DNA of 64,000 bases from Nemertoderma westbladi. Its lineage: Eukaryota > Xenacoelomorpha > Nemertodermatida > Nemertodermatidae. The stretch spans positions 1 through 64,000 of the forward strand of contig JAUCBJ010001489.1 in the NCBI GenBank assembly GCA_032718475.1. The letters are read 5' to 3'. Positions 43,773-55,300 of this stretch are shown here, one piece after another. The translations under genes and the position numbers were made by a program. The notes beneath the pieces were generated by a model. The model was given only the letters and a program-made list of their open reading frames with translations, was not told where the DNA came from and did not search any database. Numbering within the stretch: the stretch's first letter is position 1; every line of letters begins with the position of its first letter.

Positions 43773-45106
43773 CACTGTAGGGTAATGGTGAAAAATATCG
43801 AGACTTGAAAAATATCGAGAGTAAAAATAACGAGAGTAAAAATATCGAGAGTAAAAATAACGAGTGTTGAAAATTAACGTGATTAAAAAATATCGAGAGT
43901 AAAAATAACGCGAGATGAAAAATATCGAAAATAACGAGTGTTGAAAAATATCGAGTGTTGAAAAATATCGAGAGTAAAAATATCGAGTGTTGAAAAATAT
44001 CGAGAGTAAAAATATCGAGTGTTGAAAAATATTGAGAGTAAAAATATCGAGTGTTGAAAAATATCGAGAGTAAAAATATCGAGTGTTGAAAAATATCGAG
44101 TGTTGAAAAATATCAAGAGTAAAAATATCGAGAGTAAAAATATCGAGTGTTGAAAAATATCGAGAGTAAAAATATCGGGTGTTGAAAAATATCGAGAGTA
44201 AAAATAACGAGTGTTGAAAATATCGAGTGTTGAAAAATATCGAGAGTAAAAATATCGAGTGTTGAAAAATGTCAGTGTTGAAAAATATCGAGAGTAAAAA
44301 TATTGCATTTTGCTTGAGCATTTTATTTAGAATTATGGAACAATATTGCAGTGCATGGGTTACAACAGTGCAAGTGCAAGTGAATGGCATTATGTAATAC
44401 ACCTTGGGTACCCATTTACCAGATTTATTATACTAGCTAGTTTTTGCTATTTTGTTAATAAATATTATAAAAGAAGTGCTAGCTGTAAACTTTGATAAAT
44501 ATTATAAATATTGTTAAATACAGTATTATATTAGAACACGTATAAGCTACCAAATGTTGATAAATATTGTTGTTCTAGAACATTTTTAGTGAAAAAAATT
44601 ATCATACAACCCTTATTTAAAAAAATTGTTACTATCGATATGTTTACTCTCGATATTTTTCAACATTCTATATTTTTTTCAACACTCGATATTTTTCAAC
44701 ACTCGATATTTTTCAACACTCGATATTTTTCAACACTCGATATTTTTACTCTCGATATTTTTCAACACTCGATATTTTTACTCTCGATATTTTTCAACAC
44801 TCGATATTTTTACTCTCGATATTTTTCAACACTCGATATTTTTACTCTCGATATTTTTCAACACTCGATATTTTTACTCTCGATATTTTTCAACACTCGA
44901 TATTTTTACTCTCGATATTTTTAACTCTCGATATTTTTCAACACTCGGTATTTTTACTGTCGATATTTTTACCCTCGATATTTTTGCTCTCGATATTTTT
45001 TGAACTCTCGATATTATCGTTATTTTTCAACACTCGATGTTTTTACTCGCGTTATTTTTACTCTCGATATTTTTCATGTCTCGATATTTTTCAATATAAC
45101 CCACTG
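43773..45106. mobile_element. Palindromic element with tandem-array arms
   Basis: The left arm (about 43790-44300) is a tandem array of the 32-bp dimer GAAAAATATCGAGAGTA + AAAATATCGAGTGTT. The right arm (about 44638-45095) is the same array reversed. A 335-bp unique spacer lies between. The outer ends are imperfect inverted copies (CACTGTAGGGTAATGG...; complement of right end CAGTGGGTTATATTG...) and both are preceded by TA, as for Tc1/mariner-type insertions. Long open frames over the arms only echo the repeat. No transposase inside. Confidence 0.85.
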
Positions 45107-45108
45107 TA

Positions 45109-45496
45109 GAGGTGGAGGGAAGCGACCTGGTGGTGTACACCATGACCCTGGACGGCGTGGTAGGGAGCACCCTGTGCAACGTGGATGGGAGCATCCTGGG
45201 CAACCTAGGGGTTTGCACCCTGACCCTGGGCGGGGAGCACCCTGGGCAACATGGAGGGGAGTGTCTTGGGCAACATATGTTCTAAATTCGTGCTCCCGAT
45301 TGGGTGGCACTATCCTGATGATGTGTATTCTGGCGGCCATCATCATCGCTTCCACATTAGTGGCTGACACATTAGTGACTAATGCCAATAGAGTTCCTCA
45401 ACCACATGGGCCCCGGCATTTAATTTACGGCCGTTCACAAAAGATTATATTAAAGTGTTACGGGACCAGGGATGACGCCATTGATTGTTATTACAG
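45109..45496 (+). other. GC-rich minisatellite and possible exon
   Basis: The first ~170 bp repeats GGGAGCACCCTGGGCAAC-like units. The frame continues through a hydrophobic stretch (ILMMCILAAIIIASTLVADTLV) to CTATTACAG|GTAAAT, a good donor. No family recognised. It may be the 5' exon of an unknown gene or an accident of the repeat. Confidence 0.3.
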
Positions 45497-45589
45497 GTAA
45501 ATTTATTATAATAATCCCATACATAATAATATTCTTAAAAGCAAAATTAATTATAAGACTATGAGAATCAGAGATCAATCTGTGATCAA

Positions 45590-45830
45590 TCAATAGTCGC
45601 TGATTTTAAAACCGCACAAGGAAATAGCATACGTTTTCCACATCCTAACTAACAGTCTTAATTCATCCAGCAACTTGCTACGTGGTACCCTATCGTATGC
45701 TTTAGAGAAATCTATAAAACAAATAAATAATTTATAATTTTTATATATTGCAAAATCAATGATAAGATGTAATGACAAAATTTGTTCCAAGCAGCCCCAC
45801 TTTGGTTGCCCTCGGAATGCTTATTTATTT
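45590..45830 (-). mobile_element. LINE RT fragment (motif A region)
   Basis: The minus frame holds CLEQILSLHLIIDFAIY and FICFIDFSKAYDRVPRSKLLDEL, the same RT region as 23590-23720 in the 21.9-kb LINE. It is cut on both sides. Confidence 0.8.
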
Positions 45831-46819
45831 TTGATTTGTGCCAAATAAGAAAATAAACTTCCCAACTAAATCCAACAGCAACAAAATAAACCCAACAAAA
45901 TCCCAACTAAATTCCGGATCCATTAAATAATATGATGTAAGGCGGGAACACTCTTCCATTCCCAATTCTTTAACTTTCGACTCATAGAAATAGAAAAGGA
46001 AAGTAAAAACAGATAGATTGCACAACCATTGATACCTCCTTGGTTTGGCCACTGGTTCCTATTGCGACTTTGACCTTTCTATCTAAACCATGTACCGGTA
46101 CTTCACACATTCGTTTAAGTCTCTCTCTATGGGTTGTGAACTCATAACTCAGTTCTACCCGGAAGTTACTGGTATGATTTCTTGTAGTTCAATTTTAATT
46201 TTAATAGCGCTCATAGTTAGTACTTTCACACCTCACATACTGATGTTACTCTTATTCCACTGTGCCACTGTTTTAGTAGCATTCTTATACATAGGCCTTT
46301 ATTCGCTTAATTACTTAAATTTACTGTGTAAATATTCAATTATAATGAAATTAAAATCGTATTCATACCTTAAAATAATTGTAAATTAAAATCGTATTCA
46401 TACCTTAAAATAATTGTGCTATCATTTTCACATACAATACAATTATACGAATTCAGTTCATATAGGTGAGGTGTCACGTATAATTGCTGTACTAATTACT
46501 TTTTTCTATTATATTTTAATTACTAATTGCTTTTAATTTTATTTTTATTTTTTATTTTTTTTTGTTATTATTTGTAAGTATTTGCCGAGCGCCAGCTAAT
46601 CCACCATTATAACGTTGGCCATTACCAAAATTACCGTTAACAAAGCCACAATTCACAATTGTATACCGTAGTTGATCTTGATAGTACGGAAATATATGCT
46701 ACAGATGAAAAACAAATACGTACATACGAAAATATATACAATTTAAAGTGATAGACATTGGGAGAGGGAGTTATTTACCAACATCAGTTTTTCTATGTAT
46801 TTCAAGATGGTTATACTCT
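45831..46819. other. Intergenic DNA with duplicated exon-like block
   Basis: 46075-46140 repeats about 60 bp of 46850-46912 (TCTATCTAAACCATGTACCG...), the final exon of the gene below, so a partial gene duplication is likely. A 35-bp tandem doublet lies at 46348-46417. Confidence 0.6.
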
Positions 46820-48765
46820 TTAACTTTCTAGAGTAAATGCTACTTCGACTTTTCTATCTAAACCATGTACCGGTACTTCACACATTCGTTTAAGTCTTTC
46901 TCTGCAAGACAGGTTGTCCCATGGAAAGGTAAAAAATTCTTCACCCAACAAACAAAGAATACTGTGTTGCGAACACATGTGCAACTTACAAAGCACACAA
47001 AAAAAACAAAAATGCAATGAATCCAACTTAGTAACCAAGGCCTGTGATTAGCTAATTTAGAATTCATAAGCTGTTTGTAGTTGAAAACTTTCTGGATGCC
47101 AAGAATGGATTGTACTATTAATAATAAATTCAGACGTAACTAAGTATTTCATTACAGAAAACAATTAACAAAAAATATATGAATGCTACTTTTTAATATT
47201 TTAAATTTGCATTCTTGTTTAAATCAAACAAACATGTAAATAATGAGTTCTGTGGTGTACATTATTATTAATTTTTATTAGCTATTATTATTATCATATG
47301 ATAATATTGTTTGAAGGCCCTACACTAACAAAATCGCTCTCATTTGACTAATAAATACTATTTGATAATCACCTTTGTTTACAGCTAAAATTTAAATAAA
47401 ATATTTATGTTAATATTTCTTCAATTTAACTTCAAATATAAAATATCCATTGAAAAATTTAATAAAAATTTATATTAAATATTATATAGTTATAATTATA
47501 ATTATATAGTAATTAGTATGGTTATTAAATAAATATAAAAATAATTTATATTTTAATAATGTAGTTAAAATTGAAATGTACAACAATAAACAGAACTTAC
47601 ACCTCGCAATACTAGATGTTCAACATGGACACTAAAGGGTGTCATCTTTTCCACCAAAGCGGTTATAGGTACTTCAGGTAGAGGTTGCATGGTCATAATA
47701 ATACGGACAGGCTTCATAACCACTACTAATATCGGTAGTTTGTGGGAGGTATTGCCTCTAAATGCAGGCTCGTACAATCGGATCTTAGTTCCTATACCCA
47801 CATTGGGTTGAAATAAATTGCGACTCTGCTCATTGCCATGATTTATAACAAAAAACATCATCATCGATGATGTCAAATCTCTGAAAAAAATTTATTTAAA
47901 ATAAAATATATTTTTCAAAAGTACATGACCATATAAGAAATTCCACAAATAATAGACATGATATAATAAAAAAAAAAAAGAAACACACGTATGGAAATTT
48001 AAAAATTTTCAAATTAAGAGTCTTTCCAAAAAAAGTAACTTCTATTTATAAAAAATAAAAAACTATCAAGATATGATGCGTATTATTTAGGTATCTCATC
48101 AAAAATAAAACAAAATAATTTCAAATAAAATTAAGCCTCACAAAAGAAAAACTGCTGCGTTAGAGCAAAACATATTTCGATAAATTAATTAGCAAAAGCC
48201 AACACACCTACGCTACATAAATTTATTAAAGATTATTATATCAAAAAATATCACTGCAGTTCTAACATTTGTAAACTTCAATTCAAAAAAACTTTGATTT
48301 AAAAAAAATCCATCGATTTTAAATACTGCAAAATAGAATACACTTACAGATTAGCATATAAAAATTACTTTTAATTTCCATAACTATTACTCCAATTAGA
48401 AATATTTATAAAAGACGAAATGAAAAGAAACATGCGTAACTCCGAGGAAACGGGAAATCTCACAAATACCCAGGTCTACCAACACATGAAGTATCTCCTT
48501 CAATGACTTACTACGAATCTCACTAGCGAAAAATTACAGAAAAAAACATAAAACTAATAACGTAATGAATATTAAATACTTACAAGAAATACACCATTGT
48601 GTTATAATTAGGCCTAGCCTTTTTAACTGCTTTAGCAGCCATAGACTTATTCCATTTCTTTGATTTTAATCCATTTAAAACGTGCATGACTCGACATTCC
48701 AGGAAACAATCATCTACTCTTGTCCTCGCCGACAAAACGTTGACAAGGCCGATTATTGCTGCCAT
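46820..48765 (-). CDS. Three-exon gene, unidentified 227-residue product
   Basis: Exon 1 is 48765-48584 (ATG start, ending in phase 2 before GTAAGT). Exon 2 is 47880-47601 (after TTTTTTTCAG, ending in phase 0 before GTAAGT). Exon 3 is 47041-46820 (after AATCACAG, ending at a stop). The phases join without error and the summed length is 684 bp, 228 codons with the stop. Exon 1 encodes a basic segment (LNGLKSKKWNKSMAAKAVKK). Exon 2 has GTKIRLYEPAFRGNTSHKLP followed by beta-like hydrophobic strands. Exon 3 is Cys-rich (CFFCVLCKLHMCS...C) and may bind a metal, then RERLKRMCEVPVHG. No family recognised. It is the best host-type or transposon-encoded spliced gene in the window. Alternative donor choice at exon 2 (GAG|GTGTAA) would break phase, so I reject it. 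Confidence 0.6.
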
Positions 48766-48837
48766 TCTATAACAAAAATATAAATATACAATGTAAACAA
48801 GACAATACAATAATGCTCTCCATAGGGAAAAATATCA

Positions 48838-48923
48838 ACCGGCTATATTGGGTCTTGAACCCGGTACCTATGTTTCAAACTTCTGGTTATCATCAGCCGG
48901 GTGAGTATACTGAGCTACAACAC
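48838..48923 (-). repeat. tRNA-derived element with intact A and B boxes
   Basis: On the minus strand GTAGCTCAGTATAC (A box region) is followed at tRNA-like distance by GGGTTCAAGACCC (B box, 48850-48862). The arms do not fold into a clean cloverleaf with matching acceptor ends, so a SINE head or tRNA pseudogene is more likely than a working tRNA. Confidence 0.6.
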
Positions 48924-49094
48924 CGAATGAATATTTCGCTATGGAATGCGATATCATATTTATGCCAACTAATCACTCAAAGGAAAGTACAACTTCGTTA
49001 TTGCCGTGCTCTGCCAGAAAAGGCAACCATGCCTCAAAGAATAACTATTATACAGTGTTGTAGAAAACACTATATCCCCGTATTTCTGCCTGGT

Positions 49095-49300
49095 TAAACT
49101 AAGCAAAAGTTAAACTAAATGTGGACCAAAGGATACAACTGCGATTAAATTTACTCAGAAATAAAAGGTTAGAACACCGATTAAAATAACTGAGGAAGAA
49201 AGGTTACGACAACGGTTCAACTAATTGGGTAACAAAGGTTAGGACAACATTTAAACTAAAAGAGGAACAAAGGTTACGACAGCGATTAAACTAACTCAAA
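49095..49300. repeat. 35-bp tandem repeat, about 5-6 copies
   Basis: AAAGG(T/A)TA marks at 49128, 49164, 49199, 49234 and 49269; unit AGGAACAAAGGTTACGACAACGATTAAACTAA. It adjoins the 3' end of the LINE at 49286. Confidence 0.85.
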
Positions 49301-51121
49301 AAAAAATGGTTTGCGTAAACAATCATTTACAGCCAAGGTGTAGGCTTGTTTTGCGATTCTAGAATCTGGCATTGTAATAAGTTTTAGCCAATATTTTAGA
49401 ATACTCACTTTCCTTTCAACTATGAGCGGGAAAATACCATACTCGCCGTACACCATATAGTTTGGAGTTGACGATTTCAATTTAAGCACTCTTTTTAAGA
49501 AAGACAGCTGGATCCGCTCGATACCCAATGCAGGGCAAAATCCCCAGACCTCACAACCGTAATTTAAAATAGGTTTAATAAGACATTGAAACAGTTTGCA
49601 TAAAAGTTGCACAGGCACCGTAGGAAAACAATACATATACCTCGACAACGAAAATACAACAACTTAATACACAATACAACAGCAACAAAATACACACAAC
49701 AATTATTTCTGAGCTGCTAAAGAGCTACCCCCTGAGGACAAAACAACTCCCAGGTACAAATTGTGACACCACCTGAACGGGAGTGCCATTGTAAGTCCAT
49801 GTATCCAGTGGGGACATTGACCCCGCCTTTTTAAAGACAACCACTTTAGTCTTATCAAGGTTTACACTGAGTCCCCAGAACTTACAGTAGTCCGACAAAG
49901 CATGTAAAGATCTCTGCAGACCAAGGGACGAGTGGGAAACGAGTACAATATCGTCCGCATAGAGTAACATAAACAGTTGTAAGGTAGCGATGTCCAAGCT
50001 GTCAACCCCACATGTAGACATGTGGCTCTCAAAGTCATTGAGAAACAGTGAGAAAAGATTCGCCATGTAAGACTCCAGGTCAGGTCAGGTTGTGGTTGAC
50101 TATGTTCTACGCATGTCCTTAGATCATCATAATGATGATGGGGTGATGATAACTCCACCTACTGGTTCCAGAAGTCGAGGAAATCCTGCCAAGTACCTAA
50201 CTGATCTAGACTTTGCTGATGACTTAGGAGTACTCTCAGAATCATTAGAGGGAGCCCAACGGCTCCTCAGCTCATTAGAACATGCTGCTTCTAGTGTTGG
50301 TCTTTTTATTAACTCCAGAAAGACCAAAATTCTGACTGTTAACTTTGAAAGTCCTCAGCAAGTCTCTGATCGGATGAGCATAAGCTCAAAGGATGGTATG
50401 CTTGAGCATGTGGACGACTTCTGTTACCTGGGATCATGGATCCGGAAGTCAGGTGAGGACCTTCGAATACGTAAGGGAAAGGCATGGACAGCCTTGAATA
50501 GGCTTTCCAGGATTTGGAAATCACCGAGAATTAATCGGAAACTTAAGGTCCGATTATTTAGAGCAGCAGTAGTTCCAGTACTCCTCTACGGGAGTCCATG
50601 CTGGGCTCTAACTGCTGAGGACACCAAATCTCTGGATGGCACATTCACAAGAATGCTACGCCGGGTTCATTGTGTCAAGTACAATGCACACATCTCCAAC
50701 CAGACACTATATAACATTGGAGGTGTCTCATTGGTTCCCCCAAGCTGGACACTAGAACAAAATCGCCTCCGCTTTGCAGGACATTGCTTTCGCCGTGAGG
50801 ACCAGCCAGTGCATAATCTTGTACTTTGGCAGCCTCATGGAGTGAATAAGCATGGTGGACAGCCCATGACTTTCTTGAGACGCATCTTAAAGGACACTGG
50901 CCTTAAAGATGCGGATGATCTAGCAAATGTCATGGGTGATAGGGAGTTGTGGCGGTGCAATTTTGTTGACAAGCCGGCACAGCATTCTTAAAAATGCAGC
51001 TGCAATGCAGCATGCCGATCCTAGTAGTAGTAATGTAAGACTCCAGCTAGACAGTCAAAAGATTGTGAAAATTGACCATCCCAACGAACACGTGATTTTA
51101 TTGCCTTATACATTTCCTTAA
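49286..51121 (-). mobile_element. LINE copy interrupted by a nested LINE
   Basis: The minus strand before the insert (51121-51033) reads MYKAIKSRVRWDGQFSQSFD (RT motif before B). After the insert, 50066-49725 reads MANLFSLFLND, LLYADDIVLVSHS (motif C) and LSVNLDKTKVVVF, and a one-base shift later gives YLGVVLSSGGS. 49648-49286 gives LIKPILNYGCEVWGF and VYGEYGIFPL. Frameshifts and a small deletion are present, and the copy is 5' truncated. 50079-51032 belongs to the nested element. Confidence 0.85.
50079..51032 (+). mobile_element. 5'-truncated LINE nested in another LINE
   Basis: ATGTAAGACTCCAG stands at 50065-50078 and again at 51033-51046. Between them lies a 299-codon open frame (50092-50991): LDFADDLGVLSESLEGAQRL (RT motif C), INSRKTKILTVN, YLGSWIRKSG, AAVVPVLLYGSPCW and TRMLRRVHC, then the FRREDQPVHNLVLWQ tail. 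It ends in CATGCCGATCC(TAG)n. There is no frameshift in the retained part. The family is also present at 20.7 and, more diverged, at 63.1 kb. Confidence 0.93.
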
Positions 51122-51862
51122 TAATATTAAAAATTCTCCCGCAAAAACCCATGTTACTTAATTTTAACCAGAGTGCCTGTCTGTCCTGTCTGTCTGTCTG
51201 TAAATGTAAATGGTGATTTAATAATCTGAAAAAAATGATATATTATTGGTGTAGTGTATGCCGCCCTCTGTTGTTCATTTTTTTAGAATCTTCATTTTTT
51301 TCAGATTATTAAAATATATTATAATAGTTGATTTTCAGAATTTTCAGAATGGCAAAATCTTGTTATTGACGAAAGTATGTCTGTTTCTGCCTAATTGGTA
51401 GCTGAGGCGAGTTCTAAGTTGAAGGGTGTTAAATTTGGTTTTACATCAGATTGCTTAATTAATGGGGGGGGGGGGGCTACCCCCAAAAACAATTAGTCGT
51501 CCCCCAAAAATAATTACTTGTCAATCTAAAGAAATTATTCCAGCACCAAATATTTTATATTAACTACGATTTGGTCAGTTGCCATGCTTCAGTTACAGTA
51601 TTCGTACTGATAGGCCTATTGCCTTCAGAACAACGTATTCTGTTATTAGGTTTCGTACCAATATACCTACAGCAATCACCCGTTTTTTATGTCACACCCG
51701 AAATTGGGTGTGCCAAAAATAAGGAACCACTAAGTCTTCTAACTAAGTCTTCTAACACTAAGGCTTCTTTCTATATTACAGCTTCTACTGCTAATATTAC
51801 TAAGGGGTTGCTGGTTATTTATCTCCATTGTAAGTATCTACTGTTATGTTATTATTGTTTAG
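51122..51862. other. Intergenic DNA; G13 run at 51464-51476
   Basis: A CTGTCTGTCTGTC microsatellite is at 51178-51200. The frame at 51571-52005 is mostly a shadow of the exon below. Confidence 0.5.
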
Positions 51863-52815
51863 GTCCTGCAGGAAGCTATTGCTGTAACAGAGGAGGATCA
51901 GATTTCGGTTGCAACAGCGATTTTCACCGCTGTATCAGAGCTTGTCCTCCCCACTGTGTTCGGCCGTTCGGCTCCTCAGCCGCCAGAGGTAAATTTATCT
52001 TATAATTAGTGTTGGGCCGTTCATAAAGGGATTCTCGGTTACGGAATAGCTAGACTCTATAGTTTTTAATACCCGGTCTCTTATGTTCAATTAAATATCA
52101 TATGTATATTATTTTATTCCTTTATAGTTTGTAATTGTAATTTAATAAGATATATTCACTCCTACCGGCTTATTTATTTCTTTATTACCATTTTGCACAG
52201 GATACGTCCTGCAGGAAAGAACAACTCCTATCGGTTCTAGACGACGGGCATACTGAATATCTGCGCATAGCGCAGATAGGAGAATCGATGTCCGAAGGTT
52301 CGGATGTTTGTAGTCTTGGATCCGGGGATTCTATGCGAAGTAGAGCAGTGGATCCAGATATATTATATATTTACCTATTAATTCATCTTCTTTTTATCTT
52401 GTAACTGAAATTACTTTAGAAATTAGTTTCGGTAAAACAAATAAAGTTACTGTCCTTGTTTTTCATTACCAGTACCAGTACTACATTAATATAGGGACAA
52501 AACATAAAGTAATAATTTAATTAAAATTTGTTTTCAGTTTTCAGTTCAAGAAAGCCCGCAAACGTAAGGGATGCCGTATTTGTTCGTACTGTCAGGGGCG
52601 TTGCGGCAAGAAAAAGTACCACGCCAGAACAACCTGCGTCATGAGAAAATACCACGTTCTCAGATATAACAGCTCAAACCATGGACGAAGGTCTTCTCAT
52701 AGAAAGAGAGAGAGAGAGGGAGTTACTTAGAGAGGACGTCGAAATGGTAGACGTTGACGTAGGAATCGGTAGCAGTGCTGCCCAGCACGGCCGCCAGAAT
52801 GACCCAGTACGGATG
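51863..52815 (+). other. Exon-like series with Cys-rich basic exon, unidentified
   Basis: Exon A 51863-51988 lies between TTGTTTAG and GTAAAT and encodes 42 residues in phase 0. Exon B starts at 52201 after TTTTGCACAG, also phase 0 (MSEGSDVCSLGSGDSMRS region), donor unclear. Exon C starts at 52545 after TTTTCAG, phase 0, encoding FKKARKRKGCRICSYCQGRC and then H...C, a zinc-binding-like basic cluster. A different frame from 52681 (MDEGLLIERERERELL...) ends at GGATG|GTGAGT near 52815. The Cys spacing is reminiscent of DNA-binding knuckles. The gene is incomplete and unrecognised. Confidence 0.4.
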
Positions 52816-54045
52816 GTGAGTTAGCTGAATTATATTGCGAGATATGCATATAGATTGGATATATATAGACTCCTATCCAGTAGTTTTGAATAACTCGGGG
52901 CCCCTGCGGAAATTACAATCACAGTCGCGTTGATAGAAATAAAATCTTATTAAATTTGAACACTAAATATATTTTTATAATATATATAAATCAATAAATA
53001 AAAATTCTATGCTGGGTAGCTATGTAGACACCCACAGAAAGTTTCAGACTAATTGTTCAAAAATTGTAGAAGTAGTAGGGTTTTGAAGTTGACAATTTCA
53101 TAAAAAAAATATTTTGAGATAATCGACCTTTCATTATACATAGTAATAGTAATTTCAATAGCTGAAGGCTATTGCCCCCCCAAAAAAAAATAAAATTAAA
53201 AATAAAAATGCCCCTCAAACCACAGCTGTTGTTAACCAGAGTTGTACTACTGTCAATCAACCCAAAGGAGCCCAAATCGCGGTATATTGTGTTTGTGACA
53301 CATGAGGTACAATATCTTGAGCGACGTATTATCTAAAATGTCAGAGAGCCCATTAAAATTACATTATTAGTTCACACTTTAAAATTAAACTATAAAAAAC
53401 TGTGACATTAAAAGCGAATAAAATAAATAAATAAAATTAAAAATTAATTAAAAACAAACAAATACTATTTTTTATAGCGTACAATAAATTTCATCACGAT
53501 TTGTAATTTATAAATAATAGTAATCTTGTTTCTATTGCCGGTATATTACTGATGATTAATTTGTTTAAGAAATAATATAATTTATAATATATCTATAATA
53601 AATAATCTATAATATAATTTGGTGGGTTAAGGCCCCATATTCCATAAAAGGAAAGAAAAACGCCTCTCTCTGAACAGGTACACTATCATGGGGAGTGGGA
53701 ACTGGCCAGTGTTTGCTATTAAAAAAAATTATTATTATATATTCTTTATTAAAAAAAAATTTTGTAATAAACTATTATATTATGAAGATTATTTATAATC
53801 ACTTGTAAATCTTTCAAATCCTCCTAATCACTGAAACATGGTGACTGGTAACTGAAACAGAAGGTCGTGCTGCGGGCCTTCGGGGGCTTCGAACAATTAA
53901 AATAGGCAAGCTATTTACTCTTCTGCTATATCTCTTCTAGCACCTATAAATGAACATGCTGACGTCAGATTTTGGCTGACCCCCTCCCCTTCCCTCATCA
54001 GCACGTCATCAGATTTTCCCACCCCCACCCCCCCCCCCCCCCCCC
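52816..54045. other. Intergenic DNA with C19 run and two TGACGTCA sites
   Basis: TGACGTCA palindromes (CRE-like) at 53960-53967 and 54055-54062 flank a C-rich block with C19 at 54028-54046. They sit in what looks like a short duplicated GCTGACGTCA unit, so they may be repeat-borne rather than regulatory. Confidence 0.45.
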
Positions 54046-54059
54046 CTAAAGTGCTGACG

Positions 54060-54294
54060 TCATACTTGGACGGCCCCATATCTTGAGCGAGGTCTTGTGG
54101 TCTAACATACCACTGACGCCAAGATAACCGCCCAAATCATGGGTGTGGGCAGCCAGACAGCTATGCCCACACACGTTTCGTTTGCACTGATAGACCAACA
54201 TTGTGGTCCCTGATCGAACTGCAGACCGCCCTTTCTTCTCCATCATTGTCATCTCCTTTTTGCAATATTTGCAGTTTGGAGGCAGCTCTCCCAA
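54060..54294 (-). pseudogene. Zinc-ribbon fragment, possible ISXO2/Merlin-type transposase start
   Basis: The minus frame LPPNCKYCKKEMTMM...VYQCKRNVCGHSC has C-x2-C then C-x4-C and the M-x-M...Y-x-C layout of the N-terminal ribbon in Merlin/ISXO2-like transposases and related DNA-binding proteins. The rest is not recognisable and the catalytic part is absent. Low certainty. Confidence 0.3.
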
Positions 54295-54989
54295 CCCATG
54301 GGTGTTACACCATCGCTATATGTGATATGGCCATCGATGTAAGAAACCTCTATATAATAAAGATTAATGTCTTTGAGGCAATCGAGATCGCAACCAGGGG
54401 CATCACAATCCAGTTTCATCATATTGTAGGAATTCGTAGTACAGTAGCAGAGTAGTACCGGTATTAACAGAGTCTGTCAGGGTATGTAATGCTAGCTTAT
54501 AACTCAGTATATCACAGGCATTGCTATATATCCAACCCAAACAACACTTTTAAGTGCTAGCTTATAACTCAGTAGTCAGTATCATAGGCATTTCTTTATA
54601 TAGTATTGAATAGATAATGTATCTTGTTACAGGACATTGATAATGAATGCAAAATAATTTGATAATGAATGCAAAATAATTTAAAATCAGTCAAGTTCAG
54701 GTAAAATTCAAACCTTCAAATAATAAAAAAAAAATATTGTATGCAGTGTGTGGGTGGAGGACATATCCTGATGCTAGTCGAGGCAGCCATGCCATATTAG
54801 GCCTACTAGTCTAATGAAATAAATATAGGAAATTCTACTATTTTAAAAAAAGTATTCCTATATTACTAAAATTCCTATTTTTTAAATTTATTGAATAATT
54901 TATTGCAAAATACTCTATCAACACCAAGTTAATTGAGGTGTTGGCCCTTAAAACAACCGTTTGGGGTTGGGTACTAAAATATACTATGA
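54295..54989. other. Intergenic DNA with short direct repeats
   Basis: GCTAGCTTATAACTCAGTA recurs at about 54490 and 54557, and a 23-bp doublet TTGATAATGAATGCAAAATAA at 54638-54680. No gene. Confidence 0.5.
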
Positions 54990-55300
54990 TTTATAGATTG
55001 TCTTAGGGCTAGGTAGAACTGTTTCTGTCCTGTTTTGTTGAGGTGAATTTCATCTTGAAGAAGGGGTTTATGTGGGTCAGTAAATCAATCCCCTTACTGC
55101 CAAGGATTACCGCAGTCTGTTTCCTTCAAATATGACCTCTTGGATGTGTTAAAAGCAGTTCTTTCCTTATAAGGGAAGATCCTGAATAGGGGAATTGATG
55201 TCTTCACCATTTCTAAGCAGTCTTTTGTTGGCTTATGGCGTAAATCATTACCCATAAGAGAAACAATAGTTATGCATGGATTGTGTTCCAAATATTGAAT
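54990..55300 (-). pseudogene. SGNH-hydrolase-like fragment, probably LINE ORF1 remnant
   Basis: The minus strand reads NPCITIVSLMGNDLRHKP (block with the N-D-L-R signature), then across two in-frame stops LLQDEIHLNKTGQKQFYLAL, where D-x2-H is the catalytic block V of SGNH/GDSL esterases. Such esterase domains occur in ORF1 proteins of CR1/L2-type LINEs. The stops mark it as decayed. Confidence 0.55.

Noticed and set aside
43734..44924. Long frames of 111-222 codons over the palindrome arms (RYFST/LDIF repeats)
   Set aside because: They exist in several frames and both strands because the 32-bp array lacks stops; they echo the satellite and have no protein-like composition.
48838..48923. Functional tRNA gene
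   Set aside because: A and B boxes are good, but I could not form a convincing acceptor stem and anticodon arm, so SINE or pseudogene is preferred.
53960..54062. cAMP-response promoter (two TGACGTCA sites)
   Set aside because: The sites lie in a duplicated repeat-like unit with no adjacent gene start.
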